The notes under the pieces: generated by a model | Database searches by the model: none | What the model saw: the letters and a program-made list of their open reading frames with translations, nothing else | Told to the model about the DNA's origin: nothing | Made by a program: the position numbers and the translations under genes | NCBI RefSeq assembly: GCF_028198165.1 | Contig: NZ_CP116339.1 | Span: 1-64,000 of the forward strand | DNA length: 64,000 nt | Source: Pseudoxanthomonas sp. JBR18 | GTDB taxonomy: Bacteria > Pseudomonadota > Gammaproteobacteria > Xanthomonadales > Xanthomonadaceae | Reading direction: 5' to 3' | In this document: piece after piece, positions 7,146 through 14,257 of the stretch | Position numbering within the stretch: the stretch's first letter is position 1 | Layout: every line of letters starts with the position of its first letter

Positions 7146-7503
7146 CAGGGCCTCCCGTGATCCTCACGACCACCTGGCCTCCCTTGCGGGACTCGTCTTT
7201 CACGAATGGATGGCTCACGAAGCGCTTGTCATCGATCCCCAGCGCGTCAGCGATCCCGTCGCGGTACGCTTTGCACCGGGCCAGCATGTTGTCGTCGTCG
7301 GGCAGGCGCTTGGTCGGTGGGTAGAAGTCCCACCACAGGTGCAGGCGACCCTCTGGCAGCGCCAGAAGCGGCCACCCAGCGTGCCGGGCGATCATCGCCG
7401 CCTCGAACCGGGAAAGTTTGGTGGCCTTGGCTTTCTTTGACCAGTGCGCGCGGCCATTTGGCGAAAGATCCTTGCTTGGCCACGGGAGGATCAGCTGGCT
7501 CAC
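7132..7503 (-). CDS. rusA: RusA-family Holliday junction resolvase
   Basis: RusA is a homodimeric, metal-dependent endonuclease that cuts four-way junctions arising in phage recombination and branched replication DNA. The 123-residue length is typical. The catalytic acid cluster is visible as KRLPDDDN at residues 65-72, followed by [11 protein letters not shown] near 82-92. The N-terminus ([19 protein letters not shown]) is also characteristic. It lies in the nin-like block with NinB and DUF968-like genes, as in many lambdoid phages. Confidence 0.88.
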   Translation of the reverse strand: MSQLILPWPSKDLSPNGRAHWSKKAKATKLSRFEAAMIARHAGWPLLALPEGRLHLWWDFYPPTKRLPDDDNMLARCKAYRDGIADALGIDDKRFVSHPFVKDESRKGGQVVVRITGGPGAAA

Positions 7504-7673
7504 TCGACCGGCTCCAGATCCGTGTTCCCCTTCATCACCCCCGTGCAGTCGATGACCTCCAGGCCCTCGGGTGCTGGTGCTGGACAGCCCTCGACCTCCA
7601 GCAGCGCCAGGCGGATCGACTCGGGGACGACCCAGCGGGGGTCAGGCTCGCGCGCGATGTTGGCGGGGTTCAT
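7500..7673 (-). CDS. 57-residue phage protein of unknown function
   Basis: The ATG at 7673 overlaps the previous stop (ATGA) and the stop overlaps the RusA start, so it is embedded in the operon. The frame is open a little further upstream, but the ATG start fits the overlap rule of this operon. The product begins [20 protein letters not shown] and has no recognised motif. Confidence 0.45.
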   Translation of the reverse strand: MNPANIAREPDPRWVVPESIRLALLEVEGCPAPAPEGLEVIDCTGVMKGNTDLEPVE

Positions 7674-7843
7674 GCGCGCCACCTCACTCGCCCCATGCCC
7701 CAAGGACCGTAGGCCATCCACATGCGTCCGAACTTGTCCTCATACAGGCCGACCGGTAGTCCGACGACGCGGTCGATGAACAGGCAGGGTTCGACCATGC
7801 GCATCGGACGACCGCCGGTCATCTTGGCTATGATTTGATTCAT
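7670..7843 (-). CDS. 57-residue phage protein of unknown function
   Basis: Start chosen at the ATG at 7843 because GAGG lies 5 nt before it; an in-frame GTG five codons upstream lacks a comparable site. The product starts MNQIIAKMTGGRPMRM and is rich in Gly, Met and aromatic residues toward the end (YGPWGMGRVRW). It ends in an ATGA overlap with the next gene. No family recognised. Confidence 0.5.
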   Translation of the reverse strand: MNQIIAKMTGGRPMRMVEPCLFIDRVVGLPVGLYEDKFGRMWMAYGPWGMGRVRWRA

Positions 7844-7854
7844 CTTGTCCTCGC

Positions 7855-8025
7855 TCACGACATGATGTAAGCGGCGCAGCGCCTACAAAACCGCTTGCTG
7901 CCCAGAAGTGGAAGACAGCAAGTAGCCCCAAGGACACCGCATACGCAGCAAGGGCGCTCGCGCTGGATACGCTTCGCCTTTCCAAGTTGGAACATCGCGA
8001 TTAGCCATCCGATTGGGTCAGTCAC
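7855..8025 (-). CDS. 56-residue Cys-rich protein, likely zinc-binding
   Basis: A GTG at 8025 overlaps the stop of the upstream nuclease gene (GTGA) and opens a 56-codon frame. The second half holds seven Cys: CCVC, then CC seven residues after the last of these, and FCRRC near the end, a pattern suited to one or two zinc ribbons. It ends 11 nt before the ATG of the next gene and overlaps that gene's potential upstream GTG. The start-stop overlap and the Cys pairs argue against chance, but no homologue is known to me. Confidence 0.5.
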   Translation of the reverse strand: MTDPIGWLIAMFQLGKAKRIQRERPCCVCGVLGATCCLPLLGSKRFCRRCAAYIMS

Positions 8026-8345
8026 GCCAGCTCCTTAGCCGCTCGGGCATCAACGACCAGCACGCCCATTGAGGCCGCGCGGTCTAGGGTTTGGAAAACG
8101 TGCCGCCACTGGGCGCCTTGTCGCGCCTCCCATGCCGGCCAGTCGGAATGCAGCTCGGTGTGGCAGTCCGGGCATAGGGGCATGCAGGCCAGGTCGCTGT
8201 GCTTGCTGCTGCCATACCGGTCGGCGATGCAGTGATGGGCGTGCACCCTGCCCTGCACCCCGCAGCCGCAGCACGGCAACGACCTCACCCAGCCCAGGTA
8301 GGCCTCGCTGCGCAGCTTCGGCAGCCTCATCAGGTCGCGGATCAT
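8022..8345 (-). CDS. HNH-like nuclease of the DUF968 type
   Basis: The 107-residue protein has the small, Cys/His-rich nuclease layout seen in DUF968-like proteins of lambdoid nin regions: SLPCCGC near residue 23, VHAHHCIADRYG near 34-46, and PLCPDCHTELHSDW near 57-70. This looks like a treble-clef zinc site carrying the HNH-type catalytic His. The N-terminus (MIRDLMRLPKLRSEAYLGWV) is typical. The start at 8345 overlaps the NinB stop (ATGA). The role in recombination is inferred from its neighbours RusA and NinB. Confidence 0.72.
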   Translation of the reverse strand: MIRDLMRLPKLRSEAYLGWVRSLPCCGCGVQGRVHAHHCIADRYGSSKHSDLACMPLCPDCHTELHSDWPAWEARQGAQWRHVFQTLDRAASMGVLVVDARAAKELA

Positions 8346-8740
8346 GCGGCCTCCCGGAAATCTCGCGGGTTGAAGCCCTGCCCCAGCAGGACAACGTCCG
8401 ACCATCGGACAGGCTTGCAGCGCAGCCCCTGGTCTTCTGGCCTATCGCCGATGTCGAGGCCGAGATTGATCGCCTCGGCCGCCTGAGTTTTCGACAGGTC
8501 CAAGCTTGACCGGCCCAGCATCACCAGCCCCGGCTGTCCCTGCCCCGTGTTGATCCCTGGCACGAAACGGAAGCCAAGCACCGTGCCGGCGAGCGTGTGG
8601 CGCCAGTCGTCCTTATCCAGCCGGTGGCCGTGCCAGTTGATCTGTTCCAAGTCGCCGCAGACAGCGTTTAGCATCTTCTGCTGCTTGCGGGTCATGGGCT
8701 CGGCTCCGGCAAGTTGCCAGTCGCACGGTTCTACATTCAC
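8342..8740 (-). CDS. ninB: NinB-like recombination protein
   Basis: NinB (Orf in lambda) binds single-stranded DNA and helps RecA-independent recombination, modulating strand assembly in place of RecFOR. The 132-residue protein carries the family's hallmark stretches: MTRKQQKMLNAVCGDL from residue 16, HGHRLDKDDWRHTLAG, LVMLGRSSLDLSKTQAAEAI, and a C-terminal RWSDVVLLGQGFNPRD. Length agrees with the family. It is embedded between DUF551 and DUF968-like genes by ATGA overlaps. Confidence 0.85.
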   Translation of the reverse strand: MNVEPCDWQLAGAEPMTRKQQKMLNAVCGDLEQINWHGHRLDKDDWRHTLAGTVLGFRFVPGINTGQGQPGLVMLGRSSLDLSKTQAAEAINLGLDIGDRPEDQGLRCKPVRWSDVVLLGQGFNPRDFREAA

Positions 8741-8973
8741 GCCACACCCCCTTCAGCCCGGGCCGGAGGGTCGATGGGAGGCATCCAGTGCGTAGGTTCA
8801 CTAGGGTGGTCACACAGCACATTCGCGTCAGTTGAGAACCACCCCGTCTCCCCCCAGTGATTCTTACTGGCATCACCCATCCAGCGACCCTCCTCGGAGT
8901 GGCTTCCTGCGTATCCGAGGATGATGTAGCTCCCATCCTTCGGCGCCGTCTCGATTGGCTGCCACTGGCTCAT
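8737..8973 (-). CDS. DUF551-family phage protein
   Basis: This 78-residue protein shows the DUF551 signature: an N-terminal WQPIETAPKDGSYIILGY and a C-terminal PTHWMPPIDPP, with a variable middle. The family is widespread in prophages and has no known function. It overlaps NinB and the upstream HTH gene by ATGA joints. Confidence 0.75.
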   Translation of the reverse strand: MSQWQPIETAPKDGSYIILGYAGSHSEEGRWMGDASKNHWGETGWFSTDANVLCDHPSEPTHWMPPIDPPARAEGGVA

Positions 8974-9227
8974 GCGCTTTTCGTCCTTGTGATGAGCGGA
9001 GTCGCCACGGAGTCCGCGTGGATAGTGGTGTAGACCACGGTCTTCCGAAGACCTAGCTTTTCCAGCACCTCTTCGCTTGGGTTGTCCTTCTCGCCGCTCG
9101 CAAGCCTGCTTAGGTATCCAACATCTATACCCAGTGAATTGGCGTAGGCGCGCAGTGATCCACTTACCGCAGCCCTCAAGGCGATGTGCTCTTCCAGCGT
9201 CGTGGTTATTCCTGGCTTCTCGCTCAT
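8970..9227 (-). CDS. Small helix-turn-helix regulator-like protein
   Basis: From the ATG at 9227 the product has 85 residues. The segment SLRAYANSLGIDVGYLSRLASGEKDNPSEEVLEKLGL (residues about 24-60) reads as an XRE-like helix-turn-helix with the usual Leu/Gly turn. The frame is open further upstream, but that part is Arg/Ser-rich and the ATG overlaps the neighbouring stop. It may bind DNA; the target is unknown. Confidence 0.55.
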   Translation of the reverse strand: MSEKPGITTTLEEHIALRAAVSGSLRAYANSLGIDVGYLSRLASGEKDNPSEEVLEKLGLRKTVVYTTIHADSVATPLITRTKSA

Positions 9228-9439
9228 CGGGACTTCTCCAGCTCGGCTAGGAGAGCGTCGGCGAAAACTACCGCGCGCCTCGCTTTCTCTCCTTCCCCCA
9301 AGTTGCATTCCTGGGGGGAAGGGTTTGCACATAAGCCCTGCATCGCCATCGCAGCTATCAGCTCGAGTTTGCTTAGGCCTCCCTCACGGAAATCTCCACC
9401 GCTGCAAACTGGCATGGCCCGCTCTTCTCCGATCTTCAT
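9224..9439 (-). CDS. Phage protein of unknown function
   Basis: This 71-residue protein resembles small prophage proteins with a hydrophobic helix KLELIAAMAMQGLCANP and a conserved end AVVFADALLAELEKS. The type is common in tailed prophages of proteobacteria, often as one of several tiny early genes; its function is unknown. It overlaps both neighbours by ATGA. Confidence 0.55.
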   Translation of the reverse strand: MKIGEERAMPVCSGGDFREGGLSKLELIAAMAMQGLCANPSPQECNLGEGEKARRAVVFADALLAELEKSR

Positions 9440-9606
9440 GCAATCCCCCTCTTTGTAAATGCCATCGCCGCCTCAGCACTCGGGCACACCGCCACCAGCC
9501 GCGCGGCGCGGAACAGGCGGTAGCACGGCCCATCAATGAACCACCCCTTGGCGATCAGCCACGGCGGGCACGACATCGTGTCGGTGCTTGTGCGGGTCCA
9601 GGTCAT
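9436..9606 (-). CDS. 56-residue phage protein of unknown function
   Basis: An ATG at 9606 overlaps the stop of the cytosine methyltransferase gene (ATGA), and its own stop overlaps the next start. The product begins MTWTRTSTDTMSCPPWLIAK, has a central GPCYRLFRAARLVAV and no recognised domain. The paired overlaps support translation. Confidence 0.5.
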   Translation of the reverse strand: MTWTRTSTDTMSCPPWLIAKGWFIDGPCYRLFRAARLVAVCPSAEAAMAFTKRGIA

Positions 9607-10874
9607 GCGACCTCCTTCAACTGCTGAGCGAAGGCTTCGGCCGCCTGGATCTTCTGTCCGATCCAGCGGATCACCGGCACCGCGAACGAGTTGCCCAGCA
9701 TCTTGTAGCGCGGGCCGTCGGCCATCGGCTTGCCCTTGGCGTTCGGGATCAGCGTGTGGTTGTCCGGCGCGCCCTGCAGGCGCTCGCACTCGATGGGAGT
9801 CAGACGGCGGACCTGCGCGCCGGCGTGCACGGCCGGCGTCTGGCCTACCGAAAGTGTGGGCGTAGTGCCTAGGTGCGGGTCGTAGCCAAGCGTGGTTTGC
9901 ACGCCGCCGCCTTGGTGCGCGAAGGCCACCGGCACCAGCGGCGTGCCGCGCCCCGTTCCGTCCTCGCTGGCGTCGAACCCATCGGCGCGCAGGGTGTGAG
10001 CCACTTCCTGTACCAGGAACGTCTCGGATTCAAAGTCCATCCTGCCGCTGGCGCTGGCGCATGCGTTGCGTGCCGTCGCCACATCAATCGGGCCGGATGT
10101 GTTGTTTCCCCCGAACGCCTTGATCAGGTGTCCTGCAGCGGCTTCATCTGGTCCGATGCGCCATCCGCCACCTGGCGAAGTGCCAACGAGAGCGCCAACG
10201 GCAGATCCCGCCCCCGCTTCTCGGCGCGGCGCAGAATCCCGCTGCACGCCCTGGGGCTCAAAAAGTACCTGGAAGGGATCGAACCCGTCTCGAGCACTTG
10301 CGACAACGAACACACGGCGGCGTCGTTGGGCCAGGCCGAAGTATTGGGCGTCGAGTACACGCCAGGCGAGAGTTCGCCTTGGGCCAACGACAACACCAGC
10401 GTCCGGCCACCGATCCCCTGGCGGGATAAGCGCACATTCTTCCCCAGCCAACTCACCAAGGAAACATCCGAAGGCGTTGTCCCCCGTCGAAAGGACGCCG
10501 GGGACGTTCTCCCACACGGCGATGCATTCTTGCTCGCTTCGAGCGCGTCGAACATCGTCAATTGCATTGACTATCTCGCAGTAGGTGAGGGCAAGGTTTC
10601 CTCGGGAATCGGCAAGTGAGCGGCGGGCGCCAGCCACGCTGAACGACTGACACGGCGTCCCCGCGATGAACACTTCGGTCGCCTCGACCACCCCGGCCCG
10701 CACCCGCTCGGGGATGGTCGTCATGTCTCCGAGGTTTGGCACCTCGGGCAGGCGGTAGGCCAGCAGCGCGCATGGTGCCGGGTCAAGTTCCGCGACCCAC
10801 GCAGTCGTCCACCCCAGCGGGGCCCACGCCAGATGCGCTGCCTCCATGCCGCTACAGGCGCTTCCGTACCTCAT
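9603..10874 (-). CDS. C5-cytosine DNA methyltransferase
   Basis: This 423-residue enzyme transfers a methyl group from SAM to C5 of cytosine in a DNA sequence motif. Motif I appears as GSACSGMEAA at the very N-terminus, motif IV as AGTPCQSFSVAG with the catalytic Cys at residue 75, motif VI as WENVPGVL near 121, motif VIII as AQRRRRVF near 182, and motif X as KMLGNSFAVPVIRW near the end. The target-recognition region is about residues 200-350. No cognate restriction gene is adjacent, so it is an orphan phage methyltransferase, probably for protection against host restriction. Motif I is unusually abrupt: see the remnant upstream. Confidence 0.9.
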   Translation of the reverse strand: MRYGSACSGMEAAHLAWAPLGWTTAWVAELDPAPCALLAYRLPEVPNLGDMTTIPERVRAGVVEATEVFIAGTPCQSFSVAGARRSLADSRGNLALTYCEIVNAIDDVRRARSEQECIAVWENVPGVLSTGDNAFGCFLGELAGEECALIPPGDRWPDAGVVVGPRRTLAWRVLDAQYFGLAQRRRRVFVVASARDGFDPFQVLFEPQGVQRDSAPRREAGAGSAVGALVGTSPGGGWRIGPDEAAAGHLIKAFGGNNTSGPIDVATARNACASASGRMDFESETFLVQEVAHTLRADGFDASEDGTGRGTPLVPVAFAHQGGGVQTTLGYDPHLGTTPTLSVGQTPAVHAGAQVRRLTPIECERLQGAPDNHTLIPNAKGKPMADGPRYKMLGNSFAVPVIRWIGQKIQAAEAFAQQLKEVA

Positions 10875-11266
10875 TGGGTGCGCTCCAAGTAGTCGAGCGC
10901 GGCCAAGTAGTGAGGCCAGCGATCAAGGGAGTGCAGCTTCACGTTGCACGGGTGGCAAAGCAGGCCGCGCACTTTCCCGCTTTCGTGGTCGTGATCCACG
11001 CACTCGCGGTTCATGGGTTGCCGGCAGATGCCGCATACGCCGCCCTGGCGCTCGCGCATGGCGTCCACGTCGGCAGGCGTGAGTCCATAGCGGGTCTTGA
11101 GCCCCCACTTTGCCCGTTGCTCGGGGCTTCCCTTGCGCTCCCGCTTGCGGGTGTTCATGCACGCTTTGCACCAGCCATGCAGGCCATTGGGTCTGCTGGC
11201 GCGCTTGGACATGGCATCGCGCGGCTTCTCGACTTGGCAGCGCGAGCAGCGGAACAGCGCGGTCAT
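10871..11266 (-). CDS. Recombination endonuclease VII-like HNH nuclease
   Basis: The 131-residue protein has an N-terminal zinc site (LFRCSRCQVEK, then GWCKACMNTRKRERK) and the Endonuclease VII core: RYGLTPADVDAM, GVCGICRQP, CVDHDHESGKVRGLLCHPCN, LHSLDRWPHYLAALDYL. The DHDH...CHPCN part carries the catalytic His-Me finger. T4 Endonuclease VII resolves branched DNA; small homologues like this also behave as mobile nuclease genes. The start at 11266 is chosen by overlap with a 14-codon methyltransferase remnant. It is flanked by two near-identical 17-bp copies of dcm motif I DNA. Confidence 0.82.
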   Translation of the reverse strand: MTALFRCSRCQVEKPRDAMSKRASRPNGLHGWCKACMNTRKRERKGSPEQRAKWGLKTRYGLTPADVDAMRERQGGVCGICRQPMNRECVDHDHESGKVRGLLCHPCNVKLHSLDRWPHYLAALDYLERTQ

Positions 11267-11307
11267 TGCGCAGCCTCCATGCCGGAGAAGAGGGAGAGGT
11301 AGTTCAC
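11263..11307 (-). pseudogene. 14-codon remnant of a DNA methyltransferase N-terminus
   Basis: A GTG at 11307 opens a frame reading MNYLSLFSGMEAAQ and then stops in an ATGA overlap with the Endonuclease VII gene. This is the canonical start and motif I of a phage Dcm protein (LSLFSGMEAA). The last part, at 11267-11283, matches 16 of 17 bases at 10834-10850 inside the intact methyltransferase. It looks like the original methyltransferase 5' end, severed when the nuclease gene entered. It could still act as a short leader coupling translation, since its GTG overlaps the preceding stop. Confidence 0.6.
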
Positions 11308-11492
11308 GCCGCCAACTCCCGCAACTGCCGCAGCGCCAGCCGGTCAAGGTGCCGGATCGTCGCGCCGCGGGTGCGCCCCATGGCCTCGTCGATCATGCAG
11401 CGGGCCACGTCCTCGTCCACGCCCCCAGCGGCCGCGATCTCGGCGGCGTTGAAGCCCTCCTGCAGGAGGTGCCAGACGGTTGCGGCGTTCAT
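11304..11492 (-). CDS. Small phage protein with helical repeats
   Basis: This 62-residue protein (MNAATVWHLLQEGFNAAEIA...) is helical with a likely helix-turn-helix-like hairpin (FNAAEIAAAGGVDEDVARCMID) and a basic Leu-rich end (HLDRLALRQLRELAA). It is locked into the operon by ATGA and GTGA overlaps on both sides. I recognise no specific family. Confidence 0.5.
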   Translation of the reverse strand: MNAATVWHLLQEGFNAAEIAAAGGVDEDVARCMIDEAMGRTRGATIRHLDRLALRQLRELAA

Positions 11493-11890
11493 GCGTCCGG
11501 CCCCGCTGAGGCGAGCTTGCCGCTCTGGAGGGGCTCACCAGCGCCAGGCACGCGGCGAAGGGTGCGAGCGATTTCGTCCATTGCGCGCTTGGCTCGCTCT
11601 GGATCCGCCCTGATCGTCTGCTTCGTCAGCGCCAGCTGCTCACGGGGCGGCATGGCTTCCAGGAAGTGCAGCGGCGCCGGCCAGCTCGTCCGGGTCCGCG
11701 CCAGGGTCGAGAAGGCGGCGCGGAACCGCGGCGCGTCCAGGCGCTCATCAAACACGCGCTGATGCATGATCGCCTCGCACCACATCGCCGCCGTGCCTTC
11801 GACCATGTCAAAGGCCGGTGTCCGTTCAAGGCTCAGGCAGAGCAGGCGGCTCAGGCCGTCCATGATTTCGTTGTGGATCCACGTTTCCAT
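11489..11890 (-). CDS. Phage protein of unknown function
   Basis: The 133-residue product has a helical N-terminal half (METWIHNEIMDGLSRLLCLS, then EAIMHQRVFDERLDAPRF) and a basic helical C-terminal part. It is preceded by AAGGA at 7 nt and overlaps the last 65 nt of the DUF1376 gene in another frame. It lies in the replication module, but no domain was recognised. Confidence 0.6.
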   Translation of the reverse strand: METWIHNEIMDGLSRLLCLSLERTPAFDMVEGTAAMWCEAIMHQRVFDERLDAPRFRAAFSTLARTRTSWPAPLHFLEAMPPREQLALTKQTIRADPERAKRAMDEIARTLRRVPGAGEPLQSGKLASAGPDA

Positions 11891-12626
11891 GCTTCATTCC
11901 TTGGAGTTTCTGGATTGCTGCGAGGGTCTTACTGGGGGGCTGAGCAGCTGGCGGTCCAGCGCGCCCATGCGGCATAGCGAAGTCGGCATGCAGCCCTGCC
12001 CAGCCCTTCTCCGCGCAGAACTTCACAGCGTCGGCCACGGACATGCCCGCCTTTTCCGCAGCACGCCGGAAGCCTTTCGCAGCCGTCTCTGTCAGCGGGA
12101 GCTTCTTGGCCTTCCGGGCAGCCACCCAGTCCCGCAGGTGCCCTGGATCGACATCGGGGAACAGGTCGGATGGACTTGGCGCGCTCGGCGCGACCCGTTT
12201 TTGCTTTTGCTCTTCTTGGTGATTGGTGTCTGGTGTCTGGTGAGCTTTCGGTTGGGTTTCCAAATCGAAAGCCGGTAAAAAGGGTTGGGTTTCTTTGGGT
12301 TTCTTCGGGGGGCGCCCGCCCTTCTTCCCGTTCTCCCGGGCGGCATCAACCTTTGCCCGGTATCGCTCGATTTCCTCGTCGGCGCGCTTGTTGTGCCAGC
12401 CGTCGTCTTCCAGGTGGAAAAACTCATCGAGCACCACACCCACGGCTGCCACCTCATCCGGCGATCGCGCCCCGCACAGGCGCGCAACCTGGGCGACATC
12501 ACCAGGAAGCGGAGTCTCTTGGAGGTAGTAGCGACGGAGCATGCGGCTGAACAGCGCGTCCTCGATCAAGGACAGGTGCGCCGTGGCTGCCGCGTAGTCG
12601 CCGATGTGGTGCTCGTAGTAATTAAT
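11826..12626 (-). CDS. DUF1376 (YdaU-like) replication protein, AUU start
   Basis: DUF1376 proteins are phage replication-module proteins thought to act at initiation or helicase loading. The N-terminal domain is plain: NYYEHHIGDYAAATAHLS, then DALFSRMLRRYYLQETPLP, with a basic linker (KKGGRPPKKPKETQ) near residue 100 and a C-terminal helical part. In this family Met precedes N-Y-Y; here that codon is ATT (12626-12624), with GGAGG 8 nt upstream. No in-frame ATG, GTG or TTG lies between the ribosome site and N-Y-Y. The next usable codon is TTG at 12569, which would delete the conserved start and has no ribosome site. The product from AUU is 266 residues. Confidence 0.75.
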   Translation of the reverse strand: MNYYEHHIGDYAAATAHLSLIEDALFSRMLRRYYLQETPLPGDVAQVARLCGARSPDEVAAVGVVLDEFFHLEDDGWHNKRADEEIERYRAKVDAARENGKKGGRPPKKPKETQPFLPAFDLETQPKAHQTPDTNHQEEQKQKRVAPSAPSPSDLFPDVDPGHLRDWVAARKAKKLPLTETAAKGFRRAAEKAGMSVADAVKFCAEKGWAGLHADFAMPHGRAGPPAAQPPSKTLAAIQKLQGMKHGNVDPQRNHGRPEPPALPEP

Positions 12627-13413
12627 GGCGGCATCCTCCGATATGGAGGCGCGCCTTAGCCGCCATGCAAGCGGTAGCCCTCAATGCAGCCGGCCGGGGA
12701 AGATGCGCCCAGGTGCGGCCAGCGGCTATGTGGGCGATGGTCTGGCGAGAGACACCAAGATCCGCAGCGATCGCGTCAGACTTCATACCCGATGCGATCA
12801 TTTCAATCGCCTTGCACGCATCAGCCTCGGTCAGCTTCGCCATGCCATGGCGCTGGCCTCGGTTGTGGTGCCCATCCCGGTAGATCGTCTTCCTGCAGCT
12901 GTAGTCAGGCACAGGAATGTGCTTCCAGGTGTACCCATGCACAGCGGCATGCATGTTCGCGGGGTTGATTGGCCAGCGAATCAGCAGCTCGGAGTACTGC
13001 ACGCCCTTTGCGTACAGATCTCGGATTTCAGCAACATCGGCGGCGGTCAATCGCGAGCCATGTACTTGCTCGCCACGGACACGCCGGCCGTGCCGCTCCT
13101 TGTCAGCCTCGTTTTCAGCAGGTGTGCCGTAGGCGAGGTTGTTTACGGATGGGTTCTGCGGGTTGCCATCAAGGTGACGGCAAACGTAGCCCTCAGGGCG
13201 TGGGCCCAGGAACGCATCAGCAACCAGGGAATGAACGCTCTTAGTGAGCGTATCGCCTAGGCGACATAACGAGACAGCCGGGTATCCGGTGCTCTTGATG
13301 CTCCAAACAAGAAGGCGTGGGGTGCCACCGCGACAGGAAACAATTTGCCCCGCATCCGTAACGAAATAGCCAGGGAATCCTGACACCGGGCGGCAGAACT
13401 GATCGGCGCTCAT
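12622..13413 (-). CDS. NUMOD4/HNH homing-type endonuclease
   Basis: This 263-residue protein has the domain order of free-standing phage homing endonucleases: a NUMOD4-like start (FCRPVSGFPGYFVTDAGQIV), an HNH_3 core (VHSLVADAFLG, CRHLDGNPQNPSVNNLAYG), then two helix-turn-helix DNA-binding modules (LTAADVAEIRDLYAKG; MKSDAIAADLGVSRQTIAHI). The ATG at 13413 has AAGGAG 6 nt upstream and is preferred over a longer frame to 13506. It sits between the 92-residue gene and the DUF1376 gene, and its TAA stop overlaps that gene's AUU codon. The last 20 residues look like read-through into former intergenic DNA. Confidence 0.82.
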   Translation of the reverse strand: MSADQFCRPVSGFPGYFVTDAGQIVSCRGGTPRLLVWSIKSTGYPAVSLCRLGDTLTKSVHSLVADAFLGPRPEGYVCRHLDGNPQNPSVNNLAYGTPAENEADKERHGRRVRGEQVHGSRLTAADVAEIRDLYAKGVQYSELLIRWPINPANMHAAVHGYTWKHIPVPDYSCRKTIYRDGHHNRGQRHGMAKLTEADACKAIEMIASGMKSDAIAADLGVSRQTIAHIAAGRTWAHLPRPAALRATACMAAKARLHIGGCRH

Positions 13414-13424
13414 GCTGCTACTCC

Positions 13425-13703
13425 TTACGACACAGGCCACCAGGTGACGGCCTGATTCCCCGTCACGCGGCATTTGCGCGCCGGGCCCTTCTTCAGGGCC
13501 GCGCACTCAGGCAGTCGCCGCGCAACCTGATGCCGCTCCAGCGGACACAGACGCGACAGCTCGAAGCTGGTCAGCCCCGGATTCTTGGTGACTGCCTCGA
13601 TGACCAGCGAGCGCTGGTGAGCGCTCTTGCCGGACTTCACCATGTGCTCGGCGGCGTCCCAGCTGGTCGCTGGATCTGTTGCGCGTGCGGGTAGATGGTT
13701 CAT
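13425..13703 (-). CDS. Winged-helix-like small phage protein
   Basis: The 92-residue protein begins MNHLPARATDPATSWDAAEH and contains a winged-helix-like region (QRSLVIEAVTKNPGLTSFELSR in part, then LERHQVARRLPECAAL). Proteins with a TDPATSxxAA start are common in prophages between the cII-like gene and replication genes. DNA binding is plausible, function unknown. It overlaps the upstream 41-codon gene by ATGA. Confidence 0.65.
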   Translation of the reverse strand: MNHLPARATDPATSWDAAEHMVKSGKSAHQRSLVIEAVTKNPGLTSFELSRLCPLERHQVARRLPECAALKKGPARKCRVTGNQAVTWWPVS

Positions 13704-13825
13704 CGGTCCTTCCTCACAGGCCGGGCATGCGCCGGCACCGTCTTCTCGTTTCGGTTGCGGTCGGAGTTGAGCCAGCCGGGCGCGTGGACGCGCCAGGGGT
13801 GCGGCTTGGGGGTCGGCTTGGTCAT
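13700..13825 (-). CDS. 41-residue basic phage protein
   Basis: The frame (MTKPTPKPHPWRVHAPGWLN...) is Pro/Arg-rich and lies exactly between ATGA overlaps with the CII-like gene and the 92-residue gene. Similar tiny basic proteins occur at this point in other prophages. No function can be read from it. Confidence 0.42.
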   Translation of the reverse strand: MTKPTPKPHPWRVHAPGWLNSDRNRNEKTVPAHARPVRKDR

Positions 13826-14199
13826 GCGACCTCCCCCATCGCGATCGCGGCGATCTCGCCGATGCGGTCGTTCTCGCAGCGCACGCCGGAGGCCTCGCGC
13901 ATGGCGCGGTGCATGGCGAGGTACTGCTGGACCAGCAGCGTGCCGGTGGCGTTGCAGAAGGCCCGCACGCGGCCACCAGGGATGCCCTCGCGGACCCACT
14001 TGGACAGTGCCTGCTTGCTCACCCCCACCCGGGCCGCGATCTCCTTCTGCGACAGCTTGGAGATGCGGATCGAGACCAGCACCGCGTCGCGCTCGCTGTT
14101 GCACAGGCGTAGCACGTCGAACGGCGCGTTCTTCGGGGATGGCACGGCCTCGATCCTTGCGGGGAGAAGGCCGGTCAACTGCTGTCTACCTACGTCCAC
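13822..14199 (-). CDS. CII-like phage regulator
   Basis: The protein (125 residues from GTG at 14199) has a clear helix-turn-helix: LSQKEIAARVGVSKQALSKWV, preceded by RDAVLVSIRISK. Size and position as an early leftward gene after cro match CII-type activators, which favour lysogeny by turning on cI and int. A TTG at 14208 is in frame, but the AAGG ribosome site sits right against it; it is 9 nt from the GTG. A CII assignment is by position; it could be another lytic/lysogenic regulator. Confidence 0.6.
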   Translation of the reverse strand: MDVGRQQLTGLLPARIEAVPSPKNAPFDVLRLCNSERDAVLVSIRISKLSQKEIAARVGVSKQALSKWVREGIPGGRVRAFCNATGTLLVQQYLAMHRAMREASGVRCENDRIGEIAAIAMGEVA

Positions 14200-14257
14200 T
14201 ACGGTCAACCTTGTCGAAAATGGGAAAAAAGAGGCCTGCCCAACAAGGACAAGCCCG

